A stretch of 56,744 bases of DNA. Source: UMGS1387 sp045540015. GTDB taxonomy: Bacteria > Bacillota > Clostridia > Oscillospirales > CAG-382. The notes under the pieces were generated by a model. That model was given only the letters and a program-made list of their open reading frames with translations. It did not search any database and was not told where the DNA came from. A program made the position numbers and the translations under genes. The stretch spans positions 1 through 56,744 of the forward strand of contig JAZQGP010000057.1 in the NCBI GenBank assembly GCA_045540015.1. Reading direction: 5' to 3'. Shown here piece by piece: positions 1 through 8,285 of this stretch (position 1 is its first letter; every line of letters starts with the position of its first letter).

Positions 1-945
1 GATGTGAAAATGCCAAATGTAAACGCCGATGAAATATGCATAAAAGTTAAGGCGATTGGTATAAATCGTGCTGATTTGTTGCAAAAGAAAGGAACATATC
101 CATCACCAAAAGGTTGGCCAGAGTGGCCCGGTCTTGAAGTATCAGGCATTGTTGACGCTATGGGAGAAAATGCAAAACAAAAAGGAAGATTTAAAATTGG
201 TGATTCTGTGTGTGCACTTTTAGGTGGTGGTGGTTATGCACAGTATGTTTGTGCTCCTGAAGGAATGGTTATGCCAATGCCGAAAAACTTAAGCTTTGAG
301 CAAGCAGCTACCCTTCCTGAAGCATATGCAACTTCATATTTGAATTTGTTTTGGGAAGGACACTTAAACAAGGGGAACACTGCTTTTATCCCCGCCGGAG
401 CCAGTGGTCTTGCATCAGTTGCAATTCCTATGGCTAAAGCTTTTGGAGCAAGAGTTATTACTTCCGTTTTGTCTGATGAAATTGCCGAAAAAATTGTATC
501 ACTTGGTGCGGATGTGGTTATAATTTCCACTAAGCAGGATGTTCCGGAATTTTTAAAACAAGAAGAATTAAATGGTACTCCTGTCAATATGTCAATGGAT
601 TGTCTGTGCGGAGAAACCCTTGGTAAAAGCCTGCCTTATATGGCAGAAGGCGGATATTGGGTAGTTATTTCAACTCTTGCAGGTACAGAAACAAATGTTA
701 TGTTAAGACCTCTTCTTACAAAAGGGCTTCACCTTGTTGGAAGCATGCTCAGAAAACGTACAAGTGAAGAAAAAGCACTACTTCTTGCTGAACTTGTAGA
801 AAAAGTATGGCCAAAAATTGAAAAAGGCGAAATGAAGCCATCCATATATAAGGTTCTGCCTTTGGAAGAGGCAAACGAGGCTTTGGATATTTTAGAAAGA
901 GGAGAAAACATAGGCAAAGTGGTTTTGAGGGTGTGCAATGAGTAA
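1..945 (+). CDS. NAD(P)H:quinone oxidoreductase-like MDR enzyme (5' partial)
   Basis: This is a medium-chain dehydrogenase/reductase of the zinc-free quinone oxidoreductase (PIG3-like) type, expected to reduce quinones or other enones with NADPH in the cytosol. The reading frame is open to base 1, and alignment by eye with the full-length paralogue at 20712-21698 shows about 15 N-terminal residues lie outside the window, so the GTG at 4 is not the real start. Visible hallmarks are the family motif INRADLLQKKG near the N-terminus, the GGGGYA segment and the cofactor-fold stretch AGASGLASVAIPMAK. The stop overlaps the following transporter by 8 bases, so the two are translationally coupled. Family assignment is firm; the substrate is unknown. 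Confidence 0.85.
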   Translation, partial: DVKMPNVNADEICIKVKAIGINRADLLQKKGTYPSPKGWPEWPGLEVSGIVDAMGENAKQKGRFKIGDSVCALLGGGGYAQYVCAPEGMVMPMPKNLSFEQAATLPEAYATSYLNLFWEGHLNKGNTAFIPAGASGLASVAIPMAKAFGARVITSVLSDEIAEKIVSLGADVVIISTKQDVPEFLKQEELNGTPVNMSMDCLCGETLGKSLPYMAEGGYWVVISTLAGTETNVMLRPLLTKGLHLVGSMLRKRTSEEKALLLAELVEKVWPKIEKGEMKPSIYKVLPLEEANEALDILERGENIGKVVLRVCNE

Positions 946-1813
946 GAACAAATATATGCTTTGTTCACTTCTTGTTATGCTTTTGTGGGGGACGCTTTTT
1001 CCTATGGTAAAGCTCGGCTATGGTGCATACAACATTGTAACAACCGGAGATATTCTGTTTTTCGCCGGAGTTAGGTTTACTATATGCGGTGCACTTATAT
1101 GCTTGTATGCTTTTATTACAGATAAGGCTTCCTTTAAAGATGTAAAAAATGCATTAGTTCCTGTTCTTTTATCAGGACTTTTTGCAATAATCTTACATTA
1201 TAGCTTTACATATAGTGCATTGAAACTCACGGATAGTTCTAAAACTGCAATATTAAAACAGATTGGAGTATTATTTTATGTTTGCTTTTCCTCTATGTTT
1301 TTTAAAGAAGACAAGCTTACTGCAAAAAAACTGACTGGTGTATTTCTCGGATTTGTGGGTATTATTGCGATAAATGCAAATTCTGGTGGAATAAGTTTTA
1401 ATATTGGCGATGCACTAATTATTGCAGCATCTTTCTGCACTGTTTTTTCAAATGTAATCAGTAAAAAAGTATTTCGAACCGTGAAGCCGATTACATCAAC
1501 AGGAATATCACAGTTGTTTGGTGGTATAGTTTTGCTGATTATAGGTAATCTTTTGGGCGGCAGTATGGACTTTGCGTTCAATGATTCTGCATTTATTATG
1601 ATTTACATATGTTTTGCATCAATTTTCAGCTATTGCATCTGGTTTTCCGTGGTGAAAAACGGGGAGCTTTCAAAACTATTTATCGTAAAATTTGCAGAAC
1701 CGGTGTTTGCATGTATATTTGGAGCAATACTTTTGGGAGAAAACATATTTAAAGTTCAATATATTTTAGCGTTTTTGCTCATTGCAACGGGAATATATGT
1801 TTCCAATAAATAA
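938..1813 (+). CDS. EamA/DMT-family transporter
   Basis: This 291-residue integral membrane protein has the repeated five-helix halves of drug/metabolite transporters (EamA family), with about ten hydrophobic segments. The N-terminal half carries LLWGTLFPMVKLGYG, and the second half repeats the pattern around SIFSYCIWFSVV and ends in a final helix followed by SNK. The ATG lies inside the last codons of the upstream reductase (8-base overlap), with GAGGGTG as a plausible ribosome binding site. Coupling suggests export or import of a compound related to the reductase substrate, which is inference only. Substrates of this family cannot be read from sequence. Confidence 0.88.
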   Translation: MSKNKYMLCSLLVMLLWGTLFPMVKLGYGAYNIVTTGDILFFAGVRFTICGALICLYAFITDKASFKDVKNALVPVLLSGLFAIILHYSFTYSALKLTDSSKTAILKQIGVLFYVCFSSMFFKEDKLTAKKLTGVFLGFVGIIAINANSGGISFNIGDALIIAASFCTVFSNVISKKVFRTVKPITSTGISQLFGGIVLLIIGNLLGGSMDFAFNDSAFIMIYICFASIFSYCIWFSVVKNGELSKLFIVKFAEPVFACIFGAILLGENIFKVQYILAFLLIATGIYVSNK

Positions 1814-2061
1814 TATTTGACATGTTTCGAGTTTCATTATTTTATATTAGCGAAATATGCGGTAATCAGCAGTCCTACGCAAATAACGCACAAGTAACAA
1901 AAAAATAGAGAAAACCCCGTAAAATAAGGCATTTCGGGAAGCAGGAAGTTCTCAAAGAGATAATCAAAGCCCTCGGGCTTATTCAAACAGCACTCACATT
2001 CGTGGGTGCTGTTTTTCAGTCCTCTAAAGCTTTGTGCGGCATGGTTAGATAATACGTTGAG
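1814..2061. other. Intergenic stretch without a recognisable gene
   Basis: Nothing coding is recognised between the transporter and the next promoter. The left part is AT-rich. The middle (about 1905-1985) is more GC-rich and has the look of a decayed coding or mobile-element remnant, but no frame stays open far enough to name it. The only clear structure is the hairpin at 1987-2016, listed separately. Confidence 0.4.
1987..2016 (+). terminator. Intrinsic terminator
   Basis: An 11-bp stem (1987-1997 with 2002-2012, one G-T pair) closed by a four-base loop is followed directly by a run of T. It probably ends transcription from the reductase/DMT pair, although it lies about 170 bases after the transporter stop. 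Confidence 0.8.
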
Positions 2062-2091
2062 TTGACAAAAGGTATATTGCTATGATATAAT
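2062..2091 (+). promoter_or_regulatory. Sigma-A promoter for the kinase-NACHT block
   Basis: TTGACA at 2062-2067 and TATAAT at 2086-2091 are separated by 18 bases, and TGA precedes the -10 as an extended element. The predicted start near 2098 leaves a leader of about 30 bases before the ATG at 2129. Confidence 0.8.
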
Positions 2092-2128
2092 AAGCATGGA
2101 TTAATGGCGGAAGTGGTGATTTAATAGT

Positions 2129-3274
2129 ATGGATATGACATCTGTATCAGCGAAAATGTTTGAACAGGCAACATCTGTGTCTCTTACAATATCCGAGGCA
2201 ATAAAGCTTCTTAATGAAGAAGCACAGATACGCACGCTTAAAGATAAGCTTGAAAAGTTTTATAGCGGTACCGATTTGAAAGGTGATTTGGTAAACGGTC
2301 TGTTAAAAAACCATCCTGATTCAAAAAAGGATTCGGTAGAGCGTAAGGTACGCGGATGGCTCAAGGAAACCGAACGCTCCATAAGCAAAAACGATGCCAT
2401 AGAGCTGGCTTTCATAATGGGGTTGGATTTTGAAAATGCCGATAATTTTGTAACAATGGTATCAGAGGAAAAATTTCACTTAAGATCTCCTGATGAAATT
2501 GTCTATATGTTTGCACTTAACAACAAAATGTCATATACCGATGCAAGAACACTTTACGGCAAAGTGAGTGAATATGTAAACAGTTCCGCAGAACAGCTTT
2601 TACCCGGGGAAAAAGATTTTACATCATACATCGGAAGCGAACTGCTGTCGCTCAAAACCGAGCAAGAGCTTATGGATTTTTTTCGTAATTCCGCTGACCG
2701 TCTTGGGAATTTTCACAATACCGCATATAAATTTTTTATGGAATATCTTTCTCTTCTTATGACACCGCAAAGGGATGAGCTGGATGATATGCCGCAAGAA
2801 GAAAATATGACTCTGCGTGATGTTATGGAGGCATATTTCGACGAAAAGATAATACCGAAATCAGAACACAAAAATGATGAAAAGAAGCGTTCCATGCTTT
2901 CGGCAATGCAACGAAACATTCTGCAAAACTGGCCGAACGAGTTTACCATGTCGCGCATAAAAAACAGAGCTTGCGATGTTTCAAGAAAAGCCTTGATTCT
3001 GGCTTTTCTTGTTACTAACGGCGGAGACAGCAATTACGGTGAATATGGTGATTACGATGATTACAATGATTACGAAATGTCCGATGAGGACATTTTTGAA
3101 GATATGTATACCAGGATGAACTATATGCTTTCCGACTGCGGCTTTGGCAGACTTGACCCAAGGGTGCCGTTTGACTGGATGATAATTTATTGTATGTGTG
3201 TAGGTGAAGCCTGCGACATAGATGAAAGGAAGCACAAATTTCTCGAATACATTTTTGAGTCAGATGAAAACTGA
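2129..3274 (+). CDS. Hypothetical helical protein next to kinase-NACHT gene
   Basis: I do not recognise a named family in this 381-residue, apparently cytosolic, mostly alpha-helical protein. It has no signal peptide or membrane segment. The N-terminal ~150 residues form a helical region with the charged segment SVERKVRGWLKETERSISK, which has the feel of a repressor-type helix bundle. Residues around 300-325 form a low-complexity run rich in Asp, Tyr, Gly and Glu. The start is the ATG nine bases after GGTGAT. It sits about 100 bases upstream of the kinase-NACHT gene, on its own strong promoter and in the same direction, so it may act as partner, regulator or substrate of that kinase (inference). 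There is no direct evidence for its function. Confidence 0.8.
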   Translation: MDMTSVSAKMFEQATSVSLTISEAIKLLNEEAQIRTLKDKLEKFYSGTDLKGDLVNGLLKNHPDSKKDSVERKVRGWLKETERSISKNDAIELAFIMGLDFENADNFVTMVSEEKFHLRSPDEIVYMFALNNKMSYTDARTLYGKVSEYVNSSAEQLLPGEKDFTSYIGSELLSLKTEQELMDFFRNSADRLGNFHNTAYKFFMEYLSLLMTPQRDELDDMPQEENMTLRDVMEAYFDEKIIPKSEHKNDEKKRSMLSAMQRNILQNWPNEFTMSRIKNRACDVSRKALILAFLVTNGGDSNYGEYGDYDDYNDYEMSDEDIFEDMYTRMNYMLSDCGFGRLDPRVPFDWMIIYCMCVGEACDIDERKHKFLEYIFESDEN

Positions 3275-3328
3275 GTTTAGCTTTTAGTTTTTCTTTCGGA
3301 AAGAGTTTTCAAGAACCGAAAAAACAAA

Positions 3329-3337
3329 TGCTATAAT
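3329..3337 (+). promoter_or_regulatory. Extended -10 promoter of the kinase-NACHT gene
   Basis: TGC followed by TATAAT (3332-3337) forms an extended -10 about 40 bases before the chosen ATG at 3379. The -35 region is poor (TTCAAG at about 3308). It would let the kinase gene be transcribed separately from the upstream gene. Confidence 0.5.
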
Positions 3338-3378
3338 TGTTACGGAAAACCGAATTATGGTATTTGACGGAGGTTTTT

Positions 3379-6306
3379 ATGGACAACAGATTAATTATAA
3401 AAAATGGTACGGTTCTGGATTTCCCCGGTATGAAATGTACAATAACCGAATATGTCGGATGTGGCTCAAACGGTATTGTCTACAAGGGTGAATACAGTGA
3501 TGGTATGAATTCGGAAAGTACCCATAGCGTACTTGTGAAAGAACTGTTTCCTTATGACCCGTGTGGTAATATTTACCGTGACACTGCAGGAAATGTTGTT
3601 GTAAAGCCTCAGGCGCATGATTTGTATGCGCTTCACCGCGAAAGCTTTGAATACGGAAACCGAATACATCTTGCACTTTTGCAAAAGCATCCTGAAAAAA
3701 TAGGGGCAAATATAAATACTTACCTACTCAATAATACCGCATATACATTGCTTGGCTATACCGGCGGACAAAGCATGGATGCGCTGCTCGAATCAAAAAT
3801 GCGCGACTACAGCCTTAAAGCGCTTACTGAACGTTTTTTGAGCCTGCTTGATTCGCTGGATACATTTCATGGCTCCGGATATCTTCACCTTGATATAAGC
3901 CCTGATAATATTCTTATTATAGGTAGCGGAGAAAATGAGCAGGTAATGCTTATAGACTATAACAGTGTACATCCAATTGATCAGAACACCTCGTCTGCTC
4001 CCATATATTACAGCACAAAACCCGGCTATACAAGTCCCGAGGTTAGTCACGGCGGTAAGGTTACCGAGGCATCCGATCTCTACTCTGTAGCAGCGGTGTT
4101 TTACAGATGTTTAATCGGAACTGCGCTTACGCCGTCACAAATGTTAGGACGTTGTCCGCCGGACGTTTCCGAATGCAGGTATCTTATCGACCAACCGTCA
4201 TCTGTTACAGATATGGTCAAAAAAATTCTTAAACGCGGACTTGCCGTAATTCCCAAGCTAAGGTATGGCAGTGTTTCGGAAATGAGAAGGGATTTTCTTG
4301 AGCTTTCAGACAGAATAGACGGTGTAGGGATAACACACTGGGCATTGTGGGAAACCGGAAGAAACAGTATTTCAAAAATAATAAACAGCAACAAATCATA
4401 CGAATATATAAAGAATTCTGACTCGCTGTACCCGTTATCTATTGTGACGGATGAGGGAGAGCGGATTTCAGCACAGCATGCTGTCTGTAAAAAGGTGAAT
4501 GATAATTCGTTTTACATCGTCGGTGACGGCGGTATGGGAAAAACTACGTCACTTTTGCACTCTGTCTACAACAGCAAGGATAATTATTCGTCCACGGCAT
4601 CGGCATTTGTATATGTATCGCTGTTCGGGTGGGACGGAAGTGAAAACTATATCCGTGACAGAATTCTGGAAAATCTTCGGTTTAAGCCCGATACACGTTC
4701 CTATGATGTGGCGCGCCATCACCTTAACAGTCTCTTGAAGAATCCGCTGTCTACGCCTAACGGAAAAAAGCCTTCAGTTGTTATTTTGTTGGATGGACTT
4801 AACGAAGCTGACGGAAATACCGAAGCGCTTGTAAAGGAAATATCCGAGCTTGCATCCTATGACGGAGTGAGATTTATTGTTTCTTCACGCAATGTAGGCG
4901 AAAACAGGCTTTTTCCTGTTTATACAATGCTTCCTTTGTCAAACACAGATGTGGAAAATGCGCTGGCGGAAAAAGGACTTATTATCGGCGAAAGTGCCGA
5001 GATAAGGCAGTTGCTTCGCGTACCTATGATGCTCTCGGTGTATATCAGAACCGCCGCAAACAGCGGCAAACAGCTTAGCATAAGCAACGGTGAACAACTG
5101 CTGGAGCTGTATATAAAATCTTTGTGTGACAAGCAGACATCTGTGTCGGATGACAGCACACAGAGAAAATGGAATGTTCAAGCGGCCGTGTATTATGTAC
5201 TGCCGGTACTGGCAGACTGTATGATGCGCAAAAAAGCTTCCTGCGGGGATGCTGAGCTGTTTAAGGCAGTTAAAAAGTGCTATAAAGTTATAAAATCGAG
5301 AATGCTTTTTTCAGCTTTTCCGGAATGGATTGGTCATGCTGACGATATTCTTGGCGGAGCACAAAATGCGGATAGATGGTACGGAAATATGGTACAAAAA
5401 CTGCTGTGGAGCAAAATGGGACTGCTTACCAGAGACGGTTCCGGAAGGTATAGGATTTCACATCAGCTTCTTGCAGAGTTTGTAGCATCTAAAAATGCAT
5501 CTATTCAAAAACGTATTTTTGTACGAAAGGGGATAAAAGCTGCTGTAAACGGTGTATGTGGAGTACTGTGTTTGGGTGCGGTTTTGGGAAGTGTGTATTT
5601 TGCTTTCCCGGACATTGCTAAAACATCTTTTATTAATCGCTTCCGTGCGGTAGATAAAAAAGTTGCTGCCGGTATTATTAACTATGCAGATTCGGCATAT
5701 ATGCTGTGCGGTTCAATGTATGAGCTTGCAAATGAGGTGCTTGAAAACACAGATGATCCAAAAAATTTAAACAGAAAAATAGATTCGCTTAAACTACATG
5801 CACTTGATGCGGCAAACTCTTTGGGCGTAAATCTTCCCGTATCAATGAATGTTTTGTTACCGGACGGAAAAGTTATAATGCCGGGCTCCTATAAGCCTTT
5901 GGACAAGGAGTATATGTTGATACTTATGAATGCTCCGGCACAGTGCAGTGAGAAATACTCCGAGTACTTTTCATATTTGGAATATGCCGTCGAAACAGGC
6001 GATACAAAATATATTGAATTGCTGAAAAAAGTACTTGACGCGGATGCAAAATATGTGGCGGCACTGTATCAGTATGTGCTTATTCCTCATGTGGAACATA
6101 TGGATAAGGAATCGGTAGAATATGCAACTACTATTTCCGGACTTGCCGATATAAAAACGCTGGAAGATACGCGTAATAATCTTTTGATAGAATACATGAC
6201 AGTCGATGAATTGCTTATTTCAAGACTGTCTGATGACGTTGATGTCTTTGAATCTGACATTGTTCGTTATTTGGGAAAATATAAAAGAATGTTAGGAGAA
6301 AACTAA
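3379..6306 (+). CDS. Ser/Thr protein kinase fused to NACHT-like NTPase, membrane-anchored
   Basis: The 975-residue product combines two signalling modules. The N-terminal kinase shows a glycine loop VGCGSNGIVYKG (about 26-37), a candidate lysine in VKELFP (about 53), a catalytic loop HLDISPDN (about 170-178), DYN in place of DFG (about 194) and PGYTSPE. A STAND/NACHT-like NTPase follows, with P-loop GDGGMGKTT (about 383-391), Walker B VVILLDGLNE (about 467-476) and a sensor-like RFIVSSRN (about 498). A single hydrophobic segment at about 721-743 precedes a helical C-terminal domain, likely extracytoplasmic. ATG 3379 follows GGAGG at good spacing; in-frame starts further upstream lie within the promoter. 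The lipoprotein gene begins one base after the stop. Kinase-NACHT fusions are known among bacterial NLR-like immune proteins, so phage or envelope sensing is plausible but unproven. Confidence 0.88.
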   Translation: MDNRLIIKNGTVLDFPGMKCTITEYVGCGSNGIVYKGEYSDGMNSESTHSVLVKELFPYDPCGNIYRDTAGNVVVKPQAHDLYALHRESFEYGNRIHLALLQKHPEKIGANINTYLLNNTAYTLLGYTGGQSMDALLESKMRDYSLKALTERFLSLLDSLDTFHGSGYLHLDISPDNILIIGSGENEQVMLIDYNSVHPIDQNTSSAPIYYSTKPGYTSPEVSHGGKVTEASDLYSVAAVFYRCLIGTALTPSQMLGRCPPDVSECRYLIDQPSSVTDMVKKILKRGLAVIPKLRYGSVSEMRRDFLELSDRIDGVGITHWALWETGRNSISKIINSNKSYEYIKNSDSLYPLSIVTDEGERISAQHAVCKKVNDNSFYIVGDGGMGKTTSLLHSVYNSKDNYSSTASAFVYVSLFGWDGSENYIRDRILENLRFKPDTRSYDVARHHLNSLLKNPLSTPNGKKPSVVILLDGLNEADGNTEALVKEISELASYDGVRFIVSSRNVGENRLFPVYTMLPLSNTDVENALAEKGLIIGESAEIRQLLRVPMMLSVYIRTAANSGKQLSISNGEQLLELYIKSLCDKQTSVSDDSTQRKWNVQAAVYYVLPVLADCMMRKKASCGDAELFKAVKKCYKVIKSRMLFSAFPEWIGHADDILGGAQNADRWYGNMVQKLLWSKMGLLTRDGSGRYRISHQLLAEFVASKNASIQKRIFVRKGIKAAVNGVCGVLCLGAVLGSVYFAFPDIAKTSFINRFRAVDKKVAAGIINYADSAYMLCGSMYELANEVLENTDDPKNLNRKIDSLKLHALDAANSLGVNLPVSMNVLLPDGKVIMPGSYKPLDKEYMLILMNAPAQCSEKYSEYFSYLEYAVETGDTKYIELLKKVLDADAKYVAALYQYVLIPHVEHMDKESVEYATTISGLADIKTLEDTRNNLLIEYMTVDELLISRLSDDVDVFESDIVRYLGKYKRMLGEN

Positions 6307-6307
6307 A

Positions 6308-7567
6308 ATGAAAACAATGAAAAAAATGCTTATTGTATGCACCTTGGCTATTATCGCATGTGTATTTTCTTCATGCGGTCAAAGCGAAAATGCCGAATTT
6401 GAGCAGAAGCTTATAGAGCAGGAAAAAATATTTCTTGCGAACAACGAAGAGCTGCTTGAGTACTGCAATACTGCCCTGGATTATTTGGATACTTATATAA
6501 AGAACCCAAACTATGAAAACCTTAAAAATGCAAGAATTGCCTGTGTGTCTTCTTATAATGCCATAGAGGCGTTACAAAACCCCGATATGATACTTTCTGA
6601 TGAACTGATAGAGTATTATGTGTCGAACGGTGTAAGCGATATGGCGGTAATACCTACAAGAGCAAGCAGTGTTGAAGTGTTTAAAAATGATTTGCTTTCT
6701 GATCTTAGATTTATAAACGATGAACTTTGCAGCTTGAGCATATACACTGACGGAAGAACCGAATATATGACAAAGCTGCATACTTATCTCAAAAACAATA
6801 CAGATTGGTATGCAAAATATTTCTTTTTGTATTCCAATTACTACATGGCAGCAATCATGTCCGAAAAAAATTGCGTTGCTGTAAAAGCGCAACTTGAAAA
6901 CAGTTTTCCTGTTGTCTTTGGTTGCACAATGGAGTGGAAAACCAATCCCGAAGAAATTTTGGCAGACGTAAATGCTCTGATAGATGCCGGAGACGAATTA
7001 GAAAAAGCGGCTTCCGAGTATTTGGGTGAAAGCGAAGCGGAGCTACAAATGGTAAAAGACGGTAAGCTTCCGGAATATGTCATTATAGACGGTCACCCTG
7101 CGACAATACGTGATCCATCGTTTTTCTATACATCGAATAAAACAATAAAATATGTTGCAAACGAGCCGGCAGAAACCGAATATGAAGCCGGAATGAAGTG
7201 TATTGATGGCGACGGCAAGCTGTATATCAACTGCGAAAATGTTCCCATAGATGATTTTTTCAAGTACATATATGAAATTTGGGTCAAGTGTGTTCAGTAT
7301 GGTACAGATGAAAGTCTGATGACGGATGAATTGGTATTGGAATGTGTATACGCATATTTCCAAACCATCTATAACGGAGAAGAGTTGAGCTTTACTGTCA
7401 GTGAATATGTTGACTACAAAGAGGAAGAAGCGGGAATTTCAAGAGATGAGTATTCTTTTTCATGCAATGTAAACGGCTATGATTTTTCCATGACATACAA
7501 AGACGAAAACGTGGAAATAATTACGGATTCCGATTTCAGCTTTATGCCGACACTTTCATACCTTTAA
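6308..7567 (+). CDS. Hypothetical lipoprotein coupled to kinase-NACHT gene
   Basis: A 419-residue lipoprotein with signal peptide and lipobox VFSSC (Cys 23), so it should be anchored on the outer face of the cytoplasmic membrane. The N-terminal ~200 residues look helical (repeated NNEELLEYCNTALDYL-like segments); the C-terminal half is mixed and acidic. No named domain is recognised. The gene starts one base after the kinase-NACHT stop, and its ribosome binding site (AGGAG) lies inside that gene, so the two are translationally linked. Because the kinase fusion also has a segment predicted to face outside, the lipoprotein could be its extracytoplasmic partner or sensor (inference). A terminator follows at 7600. 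Confidence 0.8.
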   Translation: MKTMKKMLIVCTLAIIACVFSSCGQSENAEFEQKLIEQEKIFLANNEELLEYCNTALDYLDTYIKNPNYENLKNARIACVSSYNAIEALQNPDMILSDELIEYYVSNGVSDMAVIPTRASSVEVFKNDLLSDLRFINDELCSLSIYTDGRTEYMTKLHTYLKNNTDWYAKYFFLYSNYYMAAIMSEKNCVAVKAQLENSFPVVFGCTMEWKTNPEEILADVNALIDAGDELEKAASEYLGESEAELQMVKDGKLPEYVIIDGHPATIRDPSFFYTSNKTIKYVANEPAETEYEAGMKCIDGDGKLYINCENVPIDDFFKYIYEIWVKCVQYGTDESLMTDELVLECVYAYFQTIYNGEELSFTVSEYVDYKEEEAGISRDEYSFSCNVNGYDFSMTYKDENVEIITDSDFSFMPTLSYL

Positions 7568-7599
7568 TAACTTATAATAACTTAAATCAATTTCTATAG

Positions 7600-7635
7600 A
7601 CAGCCTTAGGACTTAAAGTTTTAAGGCTGTTTTTT
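7600..7635 (+). terminator. Intrinsic terminator after the lipoprotein gene
   Basis: A 9-bp stem (7600-7608 with 7622-7630) is followed by a run of T. It separates the kinase-NACHT-lipoprotein unit from the micropeptide unit downstream. Confidence 0.85.
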
Positions 7636-7660
7636 CTTTGCAAATATAATCCTTCAAGTA

Positions 7661-7893
7661 AGCGGAAACGAGTTTCAAAAGCAAAAAAAGCAACGTGCTA
7701 CAATAAGCACACAGAAACAAAGTAAACACTTTCCGACAAAAATGAAAGCGGAAACGAATTTCAAAAGCAAAATACACAACGTGCTACAATAAACGCACAG
7801 AAACATAGTAAACGCTTTCCCGAAAAAAGAGGAAGCGGAAACGAGTTTCAAAAGCAAAAAACACAACGTGCTACAATAAGCACACAGAAACAA
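7661..7893 (+). repeat. Three tandem promoter-like repeats (period 86-87 bp)
   Basis: Three nearly identical copies start at 7661, 7747 and 7834. Each carries a short inverted repeat GAAAC/GTTTC (relaxed to GAAA/TTTC in copy 2), an A-rich stretch, and then GTGC TACAAT followed by a GCAC arm, so the putative extended -10 (TGCTACAAT) sits inside a second inverted repeat. The -10 hexamers are at 7699, 7785 and 7872. No good -35 lies 16-18 bases upstream. The same TGCTACAAT is used at the NhaC promoter (12683-12711). The last copy runs into the ribosome binding site of the first micropeptide; the other two are not followed by a gene. Confidence 0.85.
7869..7877 (+). promoter_or_regulatory. Extended -10 promoter of the micropeptide operon (third repeat copy)
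   Basis: TGC plus TACAAT within the third repeat copy, about 33 bases before the first micropeptide ATG. The flanking GTGCT/AGCAC palindrome covers the -10, so a repressor or RNA hairpin could act here. Confidence 0.6.
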
Positions 7894-7909
7894 CATAGGA
7901 GGAAAAAAT

Positions 7910-8041
7910 ATGATACCCGGAGTAATAGCAGCAAAGGCAGCAACACTCATCCCAAGAGCACTTGCAGGAGATCCCACGGCACTCGCTGTTTTAGCAGCCG
8001 TTGGAGTTGTAGTAGCAGTAGAAAAGATTACCGGGAAATAA
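7910..8041 (+). CDS. Hydrophobic micropeptide 1 (43 aa)
   Basis: A 43-residue peptide too short for usual gene callers. It begins MIPGVIAAKAATLIPRALAG and continues with DPTALA and a valine/alanine-rich helix ending in EKITGK. It has no cleavable signal peptide, no cysteines, and one predicted membrane helix flanked by basic residues. A perfect AGGAGG lies nine bases before the ATG. The next gene encodes a near copy, and the DNA of the shared core is also nearly identical, showing recent tandem duplication. Such peptides can be leaderless bacteriocins, type I-like toxins, holin-like peptides or membrane signals; nothing in the sequence decides between them. Confidence 0.75.
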   Translation: MIPGVIAAKAATLIPRALAGDPTALAVLAAVGVVVAVEKITGK

Positions 8042-8096
8042 AATCCCAAGCAATCAAAATTAGTTTAAAATAACACATAAACAGGAGGAAAAACAT

Positions 8097-8228
8097 ATGC
8101 CACCCACAGTTATAGCAAAAGCAGCACAGTACCTTCCGAGAGCACTTGCAGGAGATCCCACGGCACTGGCTATTTTAGCAGCCGCCGGAGTTGTAATAGC
8201 AGTAAAATATATTGCAGACAAATCATAA
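8097..8228 (+). CDS. Hydrophobic micropeptide 2 (43 aa), duplicate of peptide 1
   Basis: Same length as its upstream neighbour and sharing the core PRALAGDPTALA followed by LAA and a valine-rich helix. It differs mainly at the ends (start MPPTVIAKAAQYL, end VKYIADKS). Again AGGAGG precedes the ATG. Keeping both copies intact, each with an excellent ribosome binding site, argues that the products are made in quantity and may work as a pair. It is followed after 57 bases by the DUF697-like membrane protein gene, most likely in the same transcript. Confidence 0.75.
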   Translation: MPPTVIAKAAQYLPRALAGDPTALAILAAAGVVIAVKYIADKS

Positions 8229-8285
8229 AGAACAAATAAAAACAAAAAATAAAAAATAAAAAACAATTAATTGGAGGATTTTATC

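Noticed and set aside
1814..2061. Attachment site or transposon end left of the kinase-NACHT block
   Set aside because: The GC-richer stretch looks like a remnant, but no repeat flanking the right end of the block could be found by eye.
7675..8049. Minus-strand open frame of 124 residues across the triple repeat
   Set aside because: It is the shadow of the repeats and of micropeptide 1: repeat-driven cysteine/leucine-rich composition, no ribosome binding site, and the plus strand has clear genes with AGGAGG sites.
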